In this document: piece after piece, positions 10,402-22,219 of the stretch
Layout: each line of letters opens with the position of its first letter
How positions within the stretch are numbered: the stretch's first letter is position 1
Assembly (NCBI GenBank): GCA_963930775.1
Contig: OZ005690.1
Coordinates: 8,044,225-8,108,224, forward strand
Source: Cliona cf. orientalis
Lineage: Eukaryota > Porifera > Demospongiae > Clionaida > Clionaidae
Length of the DNA: 64,000 bases
Direction of reading: 5' to 3'
Translations under genes and position numbers: made by a program
The notes under the pieces: generated by a model
The model's database searches: none
What the model was told of the DNA's origin: nothing
Seen by the model: only the letters and a program-made list of their open reading frames with translations

Positions 10402-13400
10402 TCATGTTAGAAGGTGATAAGGGGGAAGTCCCACCCCTGCCATGAAGTCATCATCATTGTCACTGTCGCTGCCTCCCAGGCCACCCCCAACACCTCCACC
10501 ATCCAGGAATGACGGATTAGCCACGCCCAGGTTCAAAGTGCAAGGAAGAGGACCCCTGTAAAAGATTATTACCACAGGATGAGAATGACACTAAAACAAT
10601 AGACACTAAATTGTTAGTACACTGTAAACTCCCACATGAATTGAACATGCAAACCTCAATCCTCCTACTTACAATAATATTTTATTATGAACCCTTGACC
10701 ACATCCCCAGTGGCTGCATAGTTCTAATGGTGCATGTGGTAAAGGTCGTCAATACACACATCGATGCCGGGGCCTCAATCGCAGAGATGGAGTCTAAGAT
10801 CAACTTTCGACTTCGAGTTTCGATGCTTCAATCAAAGGAGATGAACTCGACAGCGCAGTACAGCTTCCGAACTTCAGATCGGTCGTGGCATGACGCGTGC
10901 TATAAATAGCGCAAGGCTAGCTTTATTTATCCACAGGATTACGTCAGCCAAGAGAACGCGTGAAGTTCGGCTGGCATTACTTGTCGGAGAAAGTAGCACT
11001 CAGCTTTTAATGTATTCGCTGGATATGTATGTAAGTTAATATACGATTCTGTGGATTTTCAGGTCTCAGAAGTGTTCTGTAAAGGCTCTGAATTTTAGCG
11101 CTATGACGACATAGGTTACATCATAATTACAACATAATTACCTTATAACCGCAAAAAAGTAAATTTATACTGGGGATGTAATGATGCTGTTATTCCTCTA
11201 TCCCCCTACTTACATGTTGTTATAGTACATCTACACATGTGCAAAGGGTAAAGTAATCAGTCGTGTTGTCGTCGTCAACACAAAATCGCCATATCCTGAG
11301 ATGTAGGCATCTGAGCGACTCATAAGCACGACGAATCAATCAAATTTGGCAAAAAATGGGTTTCAGTGTGTGTCAAATAGAGGGACATGGTCCACGATTG
11401 TCATAAATAGTGCCTTTTTGTTGACTACCACGGCCACGCCTACTGATGGTGTCTACTCAATATTATACTGTGCTTTGCAAGTTAGTTGTCCAGTGGAAAG
11501 GGTAAATAGGCAGTGGCTCTCAAGTACTTAATTCAGTTATACTATTAGTCATAAAGGCTTTCAGTTTATATAGTGACAGAGACAGGTGCCATTCCCCAAT
11601 TTCCTAGACAACTGACCTGCAAAGCACAGTATAATGCATGCCACGTTGTGCTTGTACAACTAAGTGGCCAGATGTTATAACTGAGCCTTTCTTGCGGCTG
11701 ACTATGACAGCATTTCCACTTCTTAAAATTATAACCATGCACACCTACAAAATTTAATAATTCTGTAATGCACGCGCTCTACAGAGCTCTACATGTAGTT
11801 TTATCAGGCAAGTCAGAATTCAAAAAATTGCACCTGCACACATCTGATGTTTCAGGGATCATAACTTTACTCACTACAATGTTCTATGAACACCAAACTT
11901 GCACCACAGGCTTCAGCACTACATTGCAGTACCTACTACTTCCGGCAATGCAGAGCTTCAGGGAAACTCCCTAAAATACCACATACCCGCACACAAACGT
12001 TGCTAATGGCCATGTTGCTCACCCCCAGGGGGTTTTATGCTTTTAGGGATAACTCAAGGTGCTGATTTCAAATTCATTAGTAGTTTCAACCATTTCTGCA
12101 GTATTCGGTTAATAACAGTTCAATAAACATTTTGGGTAAAACAACGTATGTATATAATATATGAGAAAATGCATTGAAAATGTGAAAAATGGGAATTCTT
12201 GGCTCAAACTACTCCTAGCTACTGACAATTTTTGTCAAAAAGTATGCCACATAGAAAGTGCACGCACTTTAAACTCTTTGTTACTCTTAAAGAACTCGGG
12301 GATCATTTGGAGCCGATTCCACTTCAGAAAATATGCGTATGCATATGTGCACATAAACGTGTGTGTACCACTATGAGAGCTTGGACGTCTGATTTCAAAA
12401 ATCATGCATGAAGCCATGCAGCTTCTGGAATTCTGAGGCAGTGGAGTGTTGCAGCCTAACAGAGTCTGATGTGCACACCAAATAAACTATTGTTATATTT
12501 ATCACTAAAATAAGGCCCCTCCAAATCAATTAGTAGTTTCTCATCCCCTCTGAGCTCAAAATTGATGCGGGTGGGTGGTGGTAATGGTCGTCAATATGTG
12601 TAATTCTTTATGGAAATGGTCGTCAAAATCGCTTGCAAAAAAGGAGGCGGTATACTTTTGCATTGTGCTCCTAATCACAAAATGCATGCGGGCGGAAATT
12701 AAGGGGGATGAGAAACTAATTGACTTGGAGTGGCCTAAGCAGAGAGGAACTTATATGCTAAATTTCAAGTTTGGAGTTAATTAGTAGTGTAGCTTTGAGT
12801 TATAATCCTCTAATTAAAGCAATCAACGTTACGTGCCATGCCCCTATTGGAATAGTACACACACGCCTGGAAGAAAATTGTGATGCTTAGAAATTTTAAA
12901 ACAGCCATACATTGTACCTCTGCAACCGCTCAATGAATCATTACAGAATATTGTATCTTGAAGCCTCCTTTATTATTTTGCATGGCAAAGAAAGTGTAGA
13001 GAACAATTGATGTAATATGCCTAGTTTTATAGTTGAATAGCGCTACAGCACATCACCAGTGTTCCCTATACATAATACCATACACTCGCGAAAGAGGGCC
13101 CATGGGCGGTGCACCTTACATTGGGCCAAGATTGGGGGATGGGCCGATATTCAAGGTATCAGTATCACGTTTATACGTGAAAAAGTGCCCAGGTAAGTTA
13201 CCCACACTAGCTTCATAATTACAATAGTAGCAGTGGCTACTATTGATTTCAACCTTATTCAAGCACAGTTACCAATCCAGAGGAAGGGCGGCCGCGATAC
13301 TTCACCGGTATTGTTGAGTGCAGCCCTATTAAGTGGGCGTGGCTACGATTGCTAGCTGTGTATGATCGTTTATTTCTGCTGAAATATGGCGTAAAGGTAC

Positions 13401-15607
13401 ATGTAGCTAGGCTAAGTTTTACAGCTGTTTAGCATGTTACTTATCGATCTTACAGAGACTATTCGAAGTTTAGTCCTCATAAGCCAGCCATTTGAGCTGT
13501 GCATTTTCAAGGGCAGCTGCACATGGGCGCATATTCGAGTAAACAGTAGACCTTAGCAGGAAATTGAGCCCAAAATGGGGGTGGGCCGACATTCCGTAGT
13601 GGGCCCTCTTTCGCAAGGGTACAGTAATAATTTTTCATGTGCATGCATTCACCTTTCAAAGCAGTGGTGATAAATGAGGTCCATCATGGATGGGAATGAC
13701 ATACCAGAACCCTGCAGCAACAAAAATTAATACAGGCTAGAGTACACCCTCAATAAATATAATATACAAGGGCAACTGGCCAAGATATGGTAAAGGTCGT
13801 CAATATACAGTGTGCATAACATACACCTTGGCCTATACAAGCAGTGGTAGTTAAATTTGATGGGCCTGGGCTGTATCTACATACCTCTGACCAAACCTTC
13901 CCGGGCGCCTTGTAGGGTCCCTGCATGATCCTAATTGCTCAATGAACAAGGGGTCTCTAGCCAGTTTTCAGCCTCCCCTCTCTTACCCTAGAACTCCTCG
14001 TTAGAGGATGATTGTTCCGGTACATTACCACTAATTTGTGATGAAATGTATGTACCTGAAGTTTGAATTCATTGCCATGTCTATCAATGAGATAGTGAGT
14101 GATCCTATCCTGTGGACCTTTCACAGAGAGGGCAAAGCTGCCGGGATTACTGCTGCTGTTCCGCACTATAAACGAACCCTCTGGCTGCTGGGAGAGAATC
14201 TCCATAGCCAGCTCACTGGAAGGAGAGTGGCCATGGAGGGAGAAGACAGAGAGAGAGGGAGAGAAAGAGAAAGTGGGAGAGAATGAGGGAGTGAGTGAGA
14301 GAGAGAATGCAATCAAGTGAGAGCTCCATACATCTAAATACAATTATCTGCCAAGTTCATGTAAGCAATAACATAATATTAGTATGGTACTGTCACACAT
14401 GTACACACACACAATGTACATGTACAAGACTAGTGTAGTACATGTACAATGTACATGTACATTGTTACAGTACTGTACCTACCGTGGTAGTCCTGCTTGA
14501 AACCATTCAGCGTCTTCCAATGACAGACTCTCAAAATCTGGTAGAAGGTCATCAGAGGCAGAGAGTCTGTTCCCTGAGAAGCCAGAGGGTGTTCCTGGGT
14601 AAGCTGGAGGCTGCACACCACCACTGGGACTACTCACTGCCATCTGCTGCAGTCTTTCATGAATGAGAGACAGTCTTTGTCTTTTCTCATCCAGCTTGTG
14701 CTGCTGGATGGACAGCTGCTCCGTCAGTTGTACAACAGCATCAGGAAATGAGGCCAGTTCTCTCATCTGTTCCTCAATCTCTCCCACTCTGCTCCGCAGC
14801 TGACCGACCTCGGATTCCAACCGACCGGCTTCATCTAGAAGCTGGTCATGGGTACGCCCCTGTAAAGATGCTGCTGGTGAAGTGGAGTGAGAGTGGGTGC
14901 TGGAGGGTGCTAGGTACGTAGGATTGGTCGGTTGTGGATGATTCTACAGAATAATCATAATATAATTATTACATGTATTATGGTCATTACAGTGATGAAG
15001 CCACACTTCAAGGAAAAACTGCCAAATGCAGGACAAAACTTGTGCCCTAAAAGTCTAGCTCATACACTACAGGGTGTACTAAAATTATGCATACCCTTGC
15101 TGCATAGTCCAACGTTTTTGTAGTGAGGAAAAACTCCTAATGTCTAGTTTGTGGCATCGTAGATGTGCATGTATGTACTATAGTTCCAAAGGTGCATGGG
15201 TTGTACCCTTCGTGTGTGTTATTCTTCGGGTTTGCCCTCAGAATACACTCAGGGAACAATACTCTTCCCCAGGCTCCCAGATCTTCATCAAGACGTGCAT
15301 GGAATCAACAGATACCATAATATGGGTCTGTTGTACCTGTACTGTCCATGGTTGTCTCTGTACTGGAGGTGCTGATGGTGAGGGAGCAGAGTTCTCTGAT
15401 GAGGTAGCTCCAGTGCTCCCTGAGCTGGAGGGCTGGGAGTGGTTGACCACCGTCCATGGTGAGCTACTGCCACTACTGCTGCTACTGCTGCCTCCTCCTG
15501 TCCCTCCACTCTTCTCTTTCTTCTTCTTCTTGTCTCTTGTTAGAGTCTGCTTGGCAAAGGTGGCCTTGAATGCCTTGCCAACTATCTCACTCAGCTCGCT
15601 GGCCTGG

Positions 15608-15649
<42 letters not shown>

Positions 15650-18636
15650 GTACGATAGAAATACACACAAAGCAGTACATGTATAATACTACACGTACAT
15701 TGCCGCCTATTGATATGCATGCTGCAGTACTAGCTAGTGTCGTATGGTTTTCTTCATTGAAGCCTCACCAACAGGAATGCTGTTTACGCACACTGATATT
15801 GTGGAAGCATGTCTCACTAATGGCACAAACAAAAGAGTGGCATTCTCAGCTATCGGAGATCATCAGGTGGATTATCATAAGGTGACTGTTATGTCTGTTT
15901 TCGTGGGTCCCCTGTTCCTCAAAAAGTGATAAGTATTGTAGATACGTTTCTGTGACTAATTTATGTTTTGTAAGTGCTAAATTTGCAAATTGCACATGGA
16001 ATGGCACAAGATGATAAAATCTAATTTTCTGTACCACAGTATTAGTGGTACAAATTTCCACCAATCTACATGTACAGAAGTTTAATATCAACCATTAGAA
16101 TTCTGGGCTAATGTTTAAATAATAACTACCCATGCACAGTTCGCTTGATGACATCATCTTCCTACGTACATGTAGTATTGTTCGTCTGACCTGTTCTTTC
16201 TTTGCTGTGAGGAAGACGTGGCTGTAGACACCCTCAGGACCGCTCTCTGGGTTCTTTGCAACAAACACAAACAAGTGCTTCTTCGCGTCAGCCGTGCAGA
16301 ATATGATCCGCTTCACAGCATGAGCCATGATCAAATCCTGTCATCATGAGTGCAGGGAAGGCACAAGACTAGTATTGCACAATGCACGGGAACCATAATT
16401 AATAATTTTTTTGGCCGTTCGGATAATTAGAGCGAGTACGGTAATATAATAACCTACCACCCCTGGTTTTCAAGTCTAGGGACCTAAAATTAATGGTGCT
16501 GAGATTAGATTTGCCTGAGCAGGCAATGGGATGGTTGCCCTTAGGTTTGGGATAGATACACGTACACGTAGGTACATGTAGTAGTAGAAATAACTCATTA
16601 TCAATGCATGTACATATACATACACTCACGTTTCCATCGGCAGAAATGACCTTGACCCCCTCCATGTTAATCATGATAGAAACCGGTAGCTGGCAGCTGG
16701 ACGGATGCTATGGGGACAACACACAGAGTATCATATGCGGCAGAGTACACAATGTGACACTTAGGTAGGTAATGACAAATCATGCTGATGCACTAATCCA
16801 AAGCACTAAACCACTTGAAAGTTTTCACATGCTGAAGATTGTAGCTATCATAAGTATAGGTAGCACAACAGAAGGCTGATTGCTTGTGTACTGAGTGTAC
16901 TCTAATTATTATGTACATATTATATACTACCAAGTATCGTGTGTACTGAAAGTTAGTGCACGTAAACGTCGTTTTTTTTTTACTGCTGCCTGATGCACTG
17001 ACCTTAGTGTTAATGCGGGCCAGCTGCTGTTTGACTGTCTTTCCCATATCCTTCTTCCAAGATGGACCCATCTCAATGGAAAATGTACCAATGTACTGCC
17101 GTGTGTGAGAGAGGAATAGAGAAGATGATTGCTTTATCCTTATGCAGGTAGGGTAATTATCACTGCAACATCTCACACATTCATTTACAAATTAGTAGTG
17201 ATTTGAGAAGAACCCAGCACTTATTGTCACTAATAATTGATTGTATATTGTCTCTACAGTATTAATTAGCAACGCTATAATATATTATACCAGTGGTATG
17301 CCACAGGTTGCCATGTTAGGATGGTATATTTTGACTCCTGTGCGTTTTGGACAAAATTATATGACTGTGCCAAAATTTATGACCTCAGCTACACACTATG
17401 TACATACAAGTGTATATTAATGCATGAACAATGGACTGGTTGCAGTCAACTTTAAAAGCTGTACCCATGGGCTTAGAAACTGCTCAGACAGTAATAGGAG
17501 TATATATTACAACCATGAAGCTTGTGATCCACCATAAAACCCGACATGATCAATAACTAAGTAAAGGATTGTATAGGTTGGGGGTGGCATGGACAACAAT
17601 CACATATTCACAGATACACACATTCACATAATGCCTACACTAGCTGTATTGTTGTATTATGCTTCACCATAAATGAAAAGCCATGACCATAGTTCCATTT
17701 GGTGTCATTTTACTATCATACATACATGTTTGACACACATACCAAAGAAGATATCTACGCTGGTATAGCTATGGATCACTAGTCCAATGGAATGCATACA
17801 TTAGCAATAATCTTCTGTGTACATCAGGATAGAGTAGACAGTGTAGAACATGAGAATGGCATTAGAGCAACAGAGCAGTGGGCTAGTCATGAGCCACTTC
17901 ACTGCCTCTCCCACTCACACCTGCTCAAACCAGGAAACTACACGAAACCATTGGATGTACACTTACACAACACTGGATTCACATACATGTACACAAGCAG
18001 TTTATCTTCTATTATCAATACTAGTAGTAATTTCTTCTCTTACAAAACACAAAAGCATGGATATGAAGTCACAGCACAATACAATGCCATTATGTGTACA
18101 CCTGTTTTTGTGGTAGTGCCTAATGTGGATATCCAGGTTAGGGATGTGTTTTAGCTTCGTACCTTCATCCCCACTTCTCTCTCTCTCTCTTTCTATCTCT
18201 ACTGTATACCGAATCAAACTTTAATAGTAACACGAGTATAGGGTGGGCATACACATGTCTACAGGATAAACTATTTTTTCCTGGTATAGCCAAAATGTAA
18301 CATTAAAGCTAGTCTTGCAGGCCAGCTGCTCCACAAGATCAATGATAATTGACATCAAAATTTAATTTACAATCATAGCTAAGGCATAGTTACAGCAATA
18401 TCTGTTTAGATAATTGCAAGGAACCCCCGAACATATATACAGACTATACTGAGCGTGCCATGAGACGGTGGCTTATGACACACCTTTGCTTCTCTCTTGG
18501 ACGTTGCTGGCTTTTTCTTGTCTCCACGATGATGCCTATCCACTTCCCTGGCCCTTGATTCAGCCCCTCTGGCCATCTCTTTGTCCAGATCCTTTTCCCT
18601 CTTGTGGAGCTTGTCACGAGCCTTCAGCGCATACAT
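10402..18636 (-). CDS. PTB - coiled coil - SH2 adaptor resembling SH2D5, nine exons
   Basis: Exons on the minus strand: 18636-18484, 17095-17003, 16707-16630, 16337-16191, 15603-15337, 14943-14483, 14215-14056, 13711-13653, 10555-10402. All junctions are GT-AG and the frame is kept, giving 523 codons. The N-terminus is highly charged. The PTB domain (about 52-180) includes YIGTFSIEM, MEGVKVISADGN and MAHAVKRIIFCT with VFVAKNPES; the last closely parallels human SH2D5 as I recall it. A Ser/Pro-rich linker and a coiled coil (about 280-345) follow. The SH2 domain (about 391-475) has WFQAGLPRELA and GSFIVRNSSSNPGSFALSVK, with the phosphotyrosine-binding Arg at about 418. The tail LPCTLNLGVANPSF also echoes SH2D5. 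It is probably a cytoplasmic phosphotyrosine adaptor without enzymatic activity. SHC-like proteins share the domain order, but the PTB sequence favours SH2D5. Intron 8 (3.1 kb) holds several MITEs. Confidence 0.85.
11461..11635. repeat. Fold-back repeat in SH2D5-like intron 8
   Basis: An arm starting TATACTGTGCTTTGCAA (about 11464-11492) is inverted near 11604-11635, with a few mismatches. The spacer is about 110 bp and non-coding. Confidence 0.6.
12514..12735. mobile_element. PIF/Harbinger-type MITE with TAA duplication
   Basis: Inverted ends of about 33 bp begin GGCC(C/A)CTCCAA and continue into TCTCATCCCC (left 12514-12547, right about 12704-12735). They are flanked by TAA at 12511-12513 and 12736-12738, the 3-bp TWA duplication typical of Harbinger elements. 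It contains two copies of AATGGTCGTCA. Confidence 0.7.
13081..13621. mobile_element. 541-bp inverted-repeat element
   Basis: Ends are inverted copies around GCGAAAGAGGGCCCA (left 13081-13102, right 13600-13621). The outermost TA on each side could be a TA target duplication. No open reading frame of note, so non-autonomous. Confidence 0.7.
15611..15650. repeat. TG dinucleotide microsatellite
   Basis: A TG run next to the acceptor of SH2D5-like exon 5 (15603), so it occupies the end of the preceding intron. Confidence 0.9.
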
Positions 18637-19729
18637 CTCTACTGTGACCACTATGATTCAGACTGAGAGGTGATGGTGATGGCACTGTCACGTCAGCTCA
18701 GATGTTGAATACATCAATGCAATGCCGTGGGTAGGAGGCGTGGCACATGAATGTTCTTGTGACCTTTGACCCTATATTATAGTGCTGTTCACACTGCTCA
18801 TGTGCTGTTCACACTGCTCATGCGCGAATATTATAGCCTACATGTGGGTAAAGGTCGTCAAGAGCACACGCATGCTGTTGCAGCTCTGCATATACATGAC
18901 ATACTAGTATCATAATGCATGCATGCACAAACACGATGATGGTGCTTCTCCAACAGAGGATGCTTAGTAAGTGCCGTATGTTATACTGGCTAGGAGAAAT
19001 GCTGACTCATGGTGGTTGGAGTGCATTTATAGTCTGGGGTACCAGCCCCTTCGTTGGTAGAGATGAGCTTGGTATTATAGTATTACGGGCTTTTCCATTT
19101 TATCCTCCAAACTCAATTTTTTGCCCCCCGCCTCCCAAAAGAATTAGGATCAATTAAATTTATCTGAAATGATCTTGGTGTTGTGATGTCCCATGACCTT
19201 TCATGGACCAGTCATCTTTCCCTAATTGCAAAACAAAATTTTGAGTTTTCAACGCGTGCAATTAAGTCTATTGTTCAGTTTCCCTCCAAATGGACAGAAT
19301 GTTTTGAGTATTTAATATATCTACAACATATGTACACACAACCCATTGTATGTACACATATAATATTATTAGTAGCCACACATTACACAATCAAAGTGAT
19401 GTACATCCACAAGAAAATAATCATAATTAATCATGATAGTTAGACTATTAGTGGAGTCAGGAGCGTATATGAGATGCCGGCAGCTCAATACTATGCTCTT
19501 GGTCGAGTTTAAAAGCAACAATGATTGTGTAGTCTACTACTTCTCTCGATATCCAATTATTAATTTTTACATGCAGACATGCATAATATTATTATTATTG
19601 TTTCAGAACAACATTAATGTATCTATCACAATGTTATGTGAACAATCAATGGCTATTGTGTACACCATATAAAGCCTAGAGTGCTTCAGTAAAATAATGT
19701 TTGCATGAACCTGCATATGCACGATCGTA
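18637..19729. other. Intergenic between two minus-strand genes
   Basis: Holds the upstream region of the SH2D5-like gene, including GTAAAGGTCGTCA at about 18848-18860. It also has a short direct repeat (TGCTGTTCACACTGCTCATG twice, about 18782-18822) and a reverse-transcriptase relic at 19171-19233. No intact gene seen. Confidence 0.5.
19171..19233 (+). pseudogene. Relic of a non-LTR reverse transcriptase C-terminus
   Basis: The frame reads DLGVVMSHDLSWTSHLSLIA, like the conserved DLGV-x-DLSW-x-xH segment after the catalytic core of LINE reverse transcriptases. Frame and sequence decay on both sides. It is a short fragment, recognised by motif only. Confidence 0.45.
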
Positions 19730-22219
19730 TTACCAGTTGGCAACAAACAAGACTACACAGAGAAGGCTAGTGCTAAGTATAATGAGAGAAGAGACTTGTG
19801 TAAAGGATGCTGCTCCGTCGGTTGGGGGTGCATCAGTGGGTGGGGCTTCCAAAGCTACTGCAGCACTGCTTTGTGCACAGACGATAGGTGATTGATCCCC
19901 ACCTGTTGGAAAAATGAAGAGATGTCCATTTCTATTCTGTTCAAAGATAGAGTCCAGTCCAGTAAGAGTGTGGAGGGGGAGGTTGGCATCAGTGTAGACT
20001 GCTCTCAGGTACCCGTTGGCAGCCTGAGGGATGAGAAGAGTACCATGCTTTGACGTAAGATCGCCAGTTACACAGGCATGTTGTGCACTTCTTGAGCATA
20101 AGGAAGGAGTACTGGAACTATAAAATGTGTGGAATGTGCAAATTATGCAGATCATGATAATTATTGTGTTATTTTCATTATTCACTATTATAGTCACTGC
20201 GACATCCACCAAAGTAGTCCATTACATCATGTAGCATGCATGTATGTATACCTGTTAAAAACGGAGAAGTCAGAGAGAGTGCTGCAGTCCTGAGCAGTTG
20301 CACCTGCAGGGTTCTGCCTATAGCTCCAGTTGAACTCCACCATACCATCACTGTTAGAAGTCAGTGGAATCATCTGCTGTACAGTAAGATCTACAATGAT
20401 TGTTGTCTCAGAATAGGGGTCGTCAGCTGGCTGCATGAAAGTTACACTGCCGGAAAAAATGTTAGTGCTGATCATAGTAGTGACCTGCACTACTCGACGG
20501 ATACGTTGGATGTTACTGCATACAAAGCGGGTACCATCAGCATCATCCTCATGGACAACAATCGATCGATCAAGAATGGAGTATGGCCCAAATAAAGGAA
20601 TGTTGAGATCAACGTACTCGCTATAGAAGTCGTTCTGTCCAGATAGGCTACCAAATTTCCCACTGAGGTCTCCCACTTCAAACTGATCACTGGTTGTGCC
20701 TGCCATTGTTATGCCCGTGGGATTCAGATGGCCACCGGCATACCTATCTGCACATCTCCCGGGGGAAGCCCCTGGGCCAACGGGGTACTCGTGGACGTGG
20801 TATCCGGCTGTTCTTGACCCAAGCCCCTTCAGATTCACAAATACCTGGGTTGGGTCATATGGAGAACGCTGGTAGAATTGAATGCTTCCTGTCACTCCGT
20901 TCTCATTGAATCTTGCAACTGCTTCAAGTGGCTGGTAGGTGGTGAGATTGGCACAACCTATTCTGGGTGCTCCTCGATTTGCACTGTGGATGACAGTTGA
21001 TCGATCGTTGATTAGAAATCCGTCAGGAGATGCAGTGCTTAGAAGTGGCAGGTCAACGTCAGAGTAGAATTGCTGGATCACACGATTGACACCAACATTG
21101 AATGGAGCTCCTTTGTTCGACAGGTCTCCAATTTCACAGCCCATTTGTAGCATTGGTGTTGTACTGCCACACTCGGTCAAATACTCCGGCCGTGTAATAT
21201 CCACGTTGCGAGGGTTGTAGTGAGGGCCAGCTACACTACAATTGACTCCGGCTAGATCTAGAGGTGCATCATGAACGTGCCAGTTGTGGCCTGTAGTATT
21301 GGCATCTCCATTGATCCTAACCAGGTTGGTGTAGACTGATGCTGTGGAGCCGCTAGCAGTGTGCTGACGGTAAAAGATATTCCCAGTGAACACATTCCTG
21401 AAAGGTGAATAGAGCAAACCAGTGCTTGGTGTAGTGTCAAGAGAATCTGGGTAGCCAATATTAGCACAGACAAATCGAGCGCCATTCTCGTAATGAATGA
21501 CAATAGAGCGTCCTATGATGCTGTACACGCCATACAAGTCGAGGAGGTCATCACTGAGCTCCTGAGTGACTGTTGCTTGGCTTTGAAAGTTACCAAACTT
21601 TCCGCTAATGTCACCAACTTCACAGCTTTGTCGATTTTGTGGGTTGCAGTCTGTGTCATAGGTGGGACTATTGGCAGCTCCAAGTGGGTCATAGTGGCCA
21701 CCAACAATGGCATTTCCACAAGGAAACACAGTTCCACCATCTTGGGGGAAAGGATACTCGTGAATGTGCCAGGGAAATGAGTTGTTACCATCAATGTTGA
21801 ATAATCCTGAAAACAATAGTAATGTATGCTTATGCAATTTGCAGGTAATCTTAAGTGCATTTTTACTGGAAAGTTAAAAGGCGAAACTAATGTAGTTCTG
21901 CTCCACTAACTTGACACTTCCTCCACATGCATACATTCATAATTAATTTATTATTGTACAACTCACGCAGAAAACAACACTTAATGTTAATTGTACCTGT
22001 CAATGAGATTTCCATCACAGTGGGAGCATTGACGTTGGCCTGAGTGAATTTAATAGTGCCCATGACCCCACTTTGATTGAAAGTAGCGGTGACAGTCAGA
22101 GCTGCTGATGTCAGCGGAAGGAGTGGCTGTACGGTGACCAACACCAGGGCCAAGGGAAGCAGCAAACCCTTACTCATTGCAAAACTCAATCTGAGGAAGT
22201 TGAAATCAGAAGAAAACAT
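19730..22219 (-). CDS. Secreted copper-only SOD-repeat protein, four domains
   Basis: Exons on the minus strand: 22219-21997, 21806-20252, 20117-19730, GT-AG and in frame, 721 codons. A second ATG at 22177 gives a cleaner signal peptide ending near LPLTSA. Four Cu/Zn-SOD-like domains follow. Domains 1-3 keep the Cu ligands: HIH or HVH near 88/90, GGH or GPH, and the late His in IVIH, TVIH and IVVH. They also keep the disulfide Cys pair and the R-x-x-C Arg. The Zn sites are lost: the HVGD of SOD1 is EVGD, EIGD and EVGD, as in copper-only SODs. Domain 4 lacks the HxH (NWSY) and the Arg, so it is probably inactive. The C-terminus is a hydrophobic tail after a small-residue stretch, fitting a GPI signal. 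The likely role is extracellular superoxide dismutation at the cell surface; activity is inferred. Confidence 0.88.

Noticed and set aside
13957..14343. 128-residue ORF taken as a stand-alone SH2 protein
   Set aside because: Only 14056-14215 is exon. Splice junctions on both sides continue the frame into the nine-exon adaptor; the first residues (LSLTPSFSPTFS) are intron pyrimidine tract.
15140..15658. 172-residue + strand ORF with a Cys-Val run
   Set aside because: Antisense of an adaptor exon joined to a TG microsatellite.
20236..20595. 119-residue + strand ORF opposite the SOD-repeat gene
   Set aside because: Antisense to well-supported SOD-like domains, with no independent evidence.
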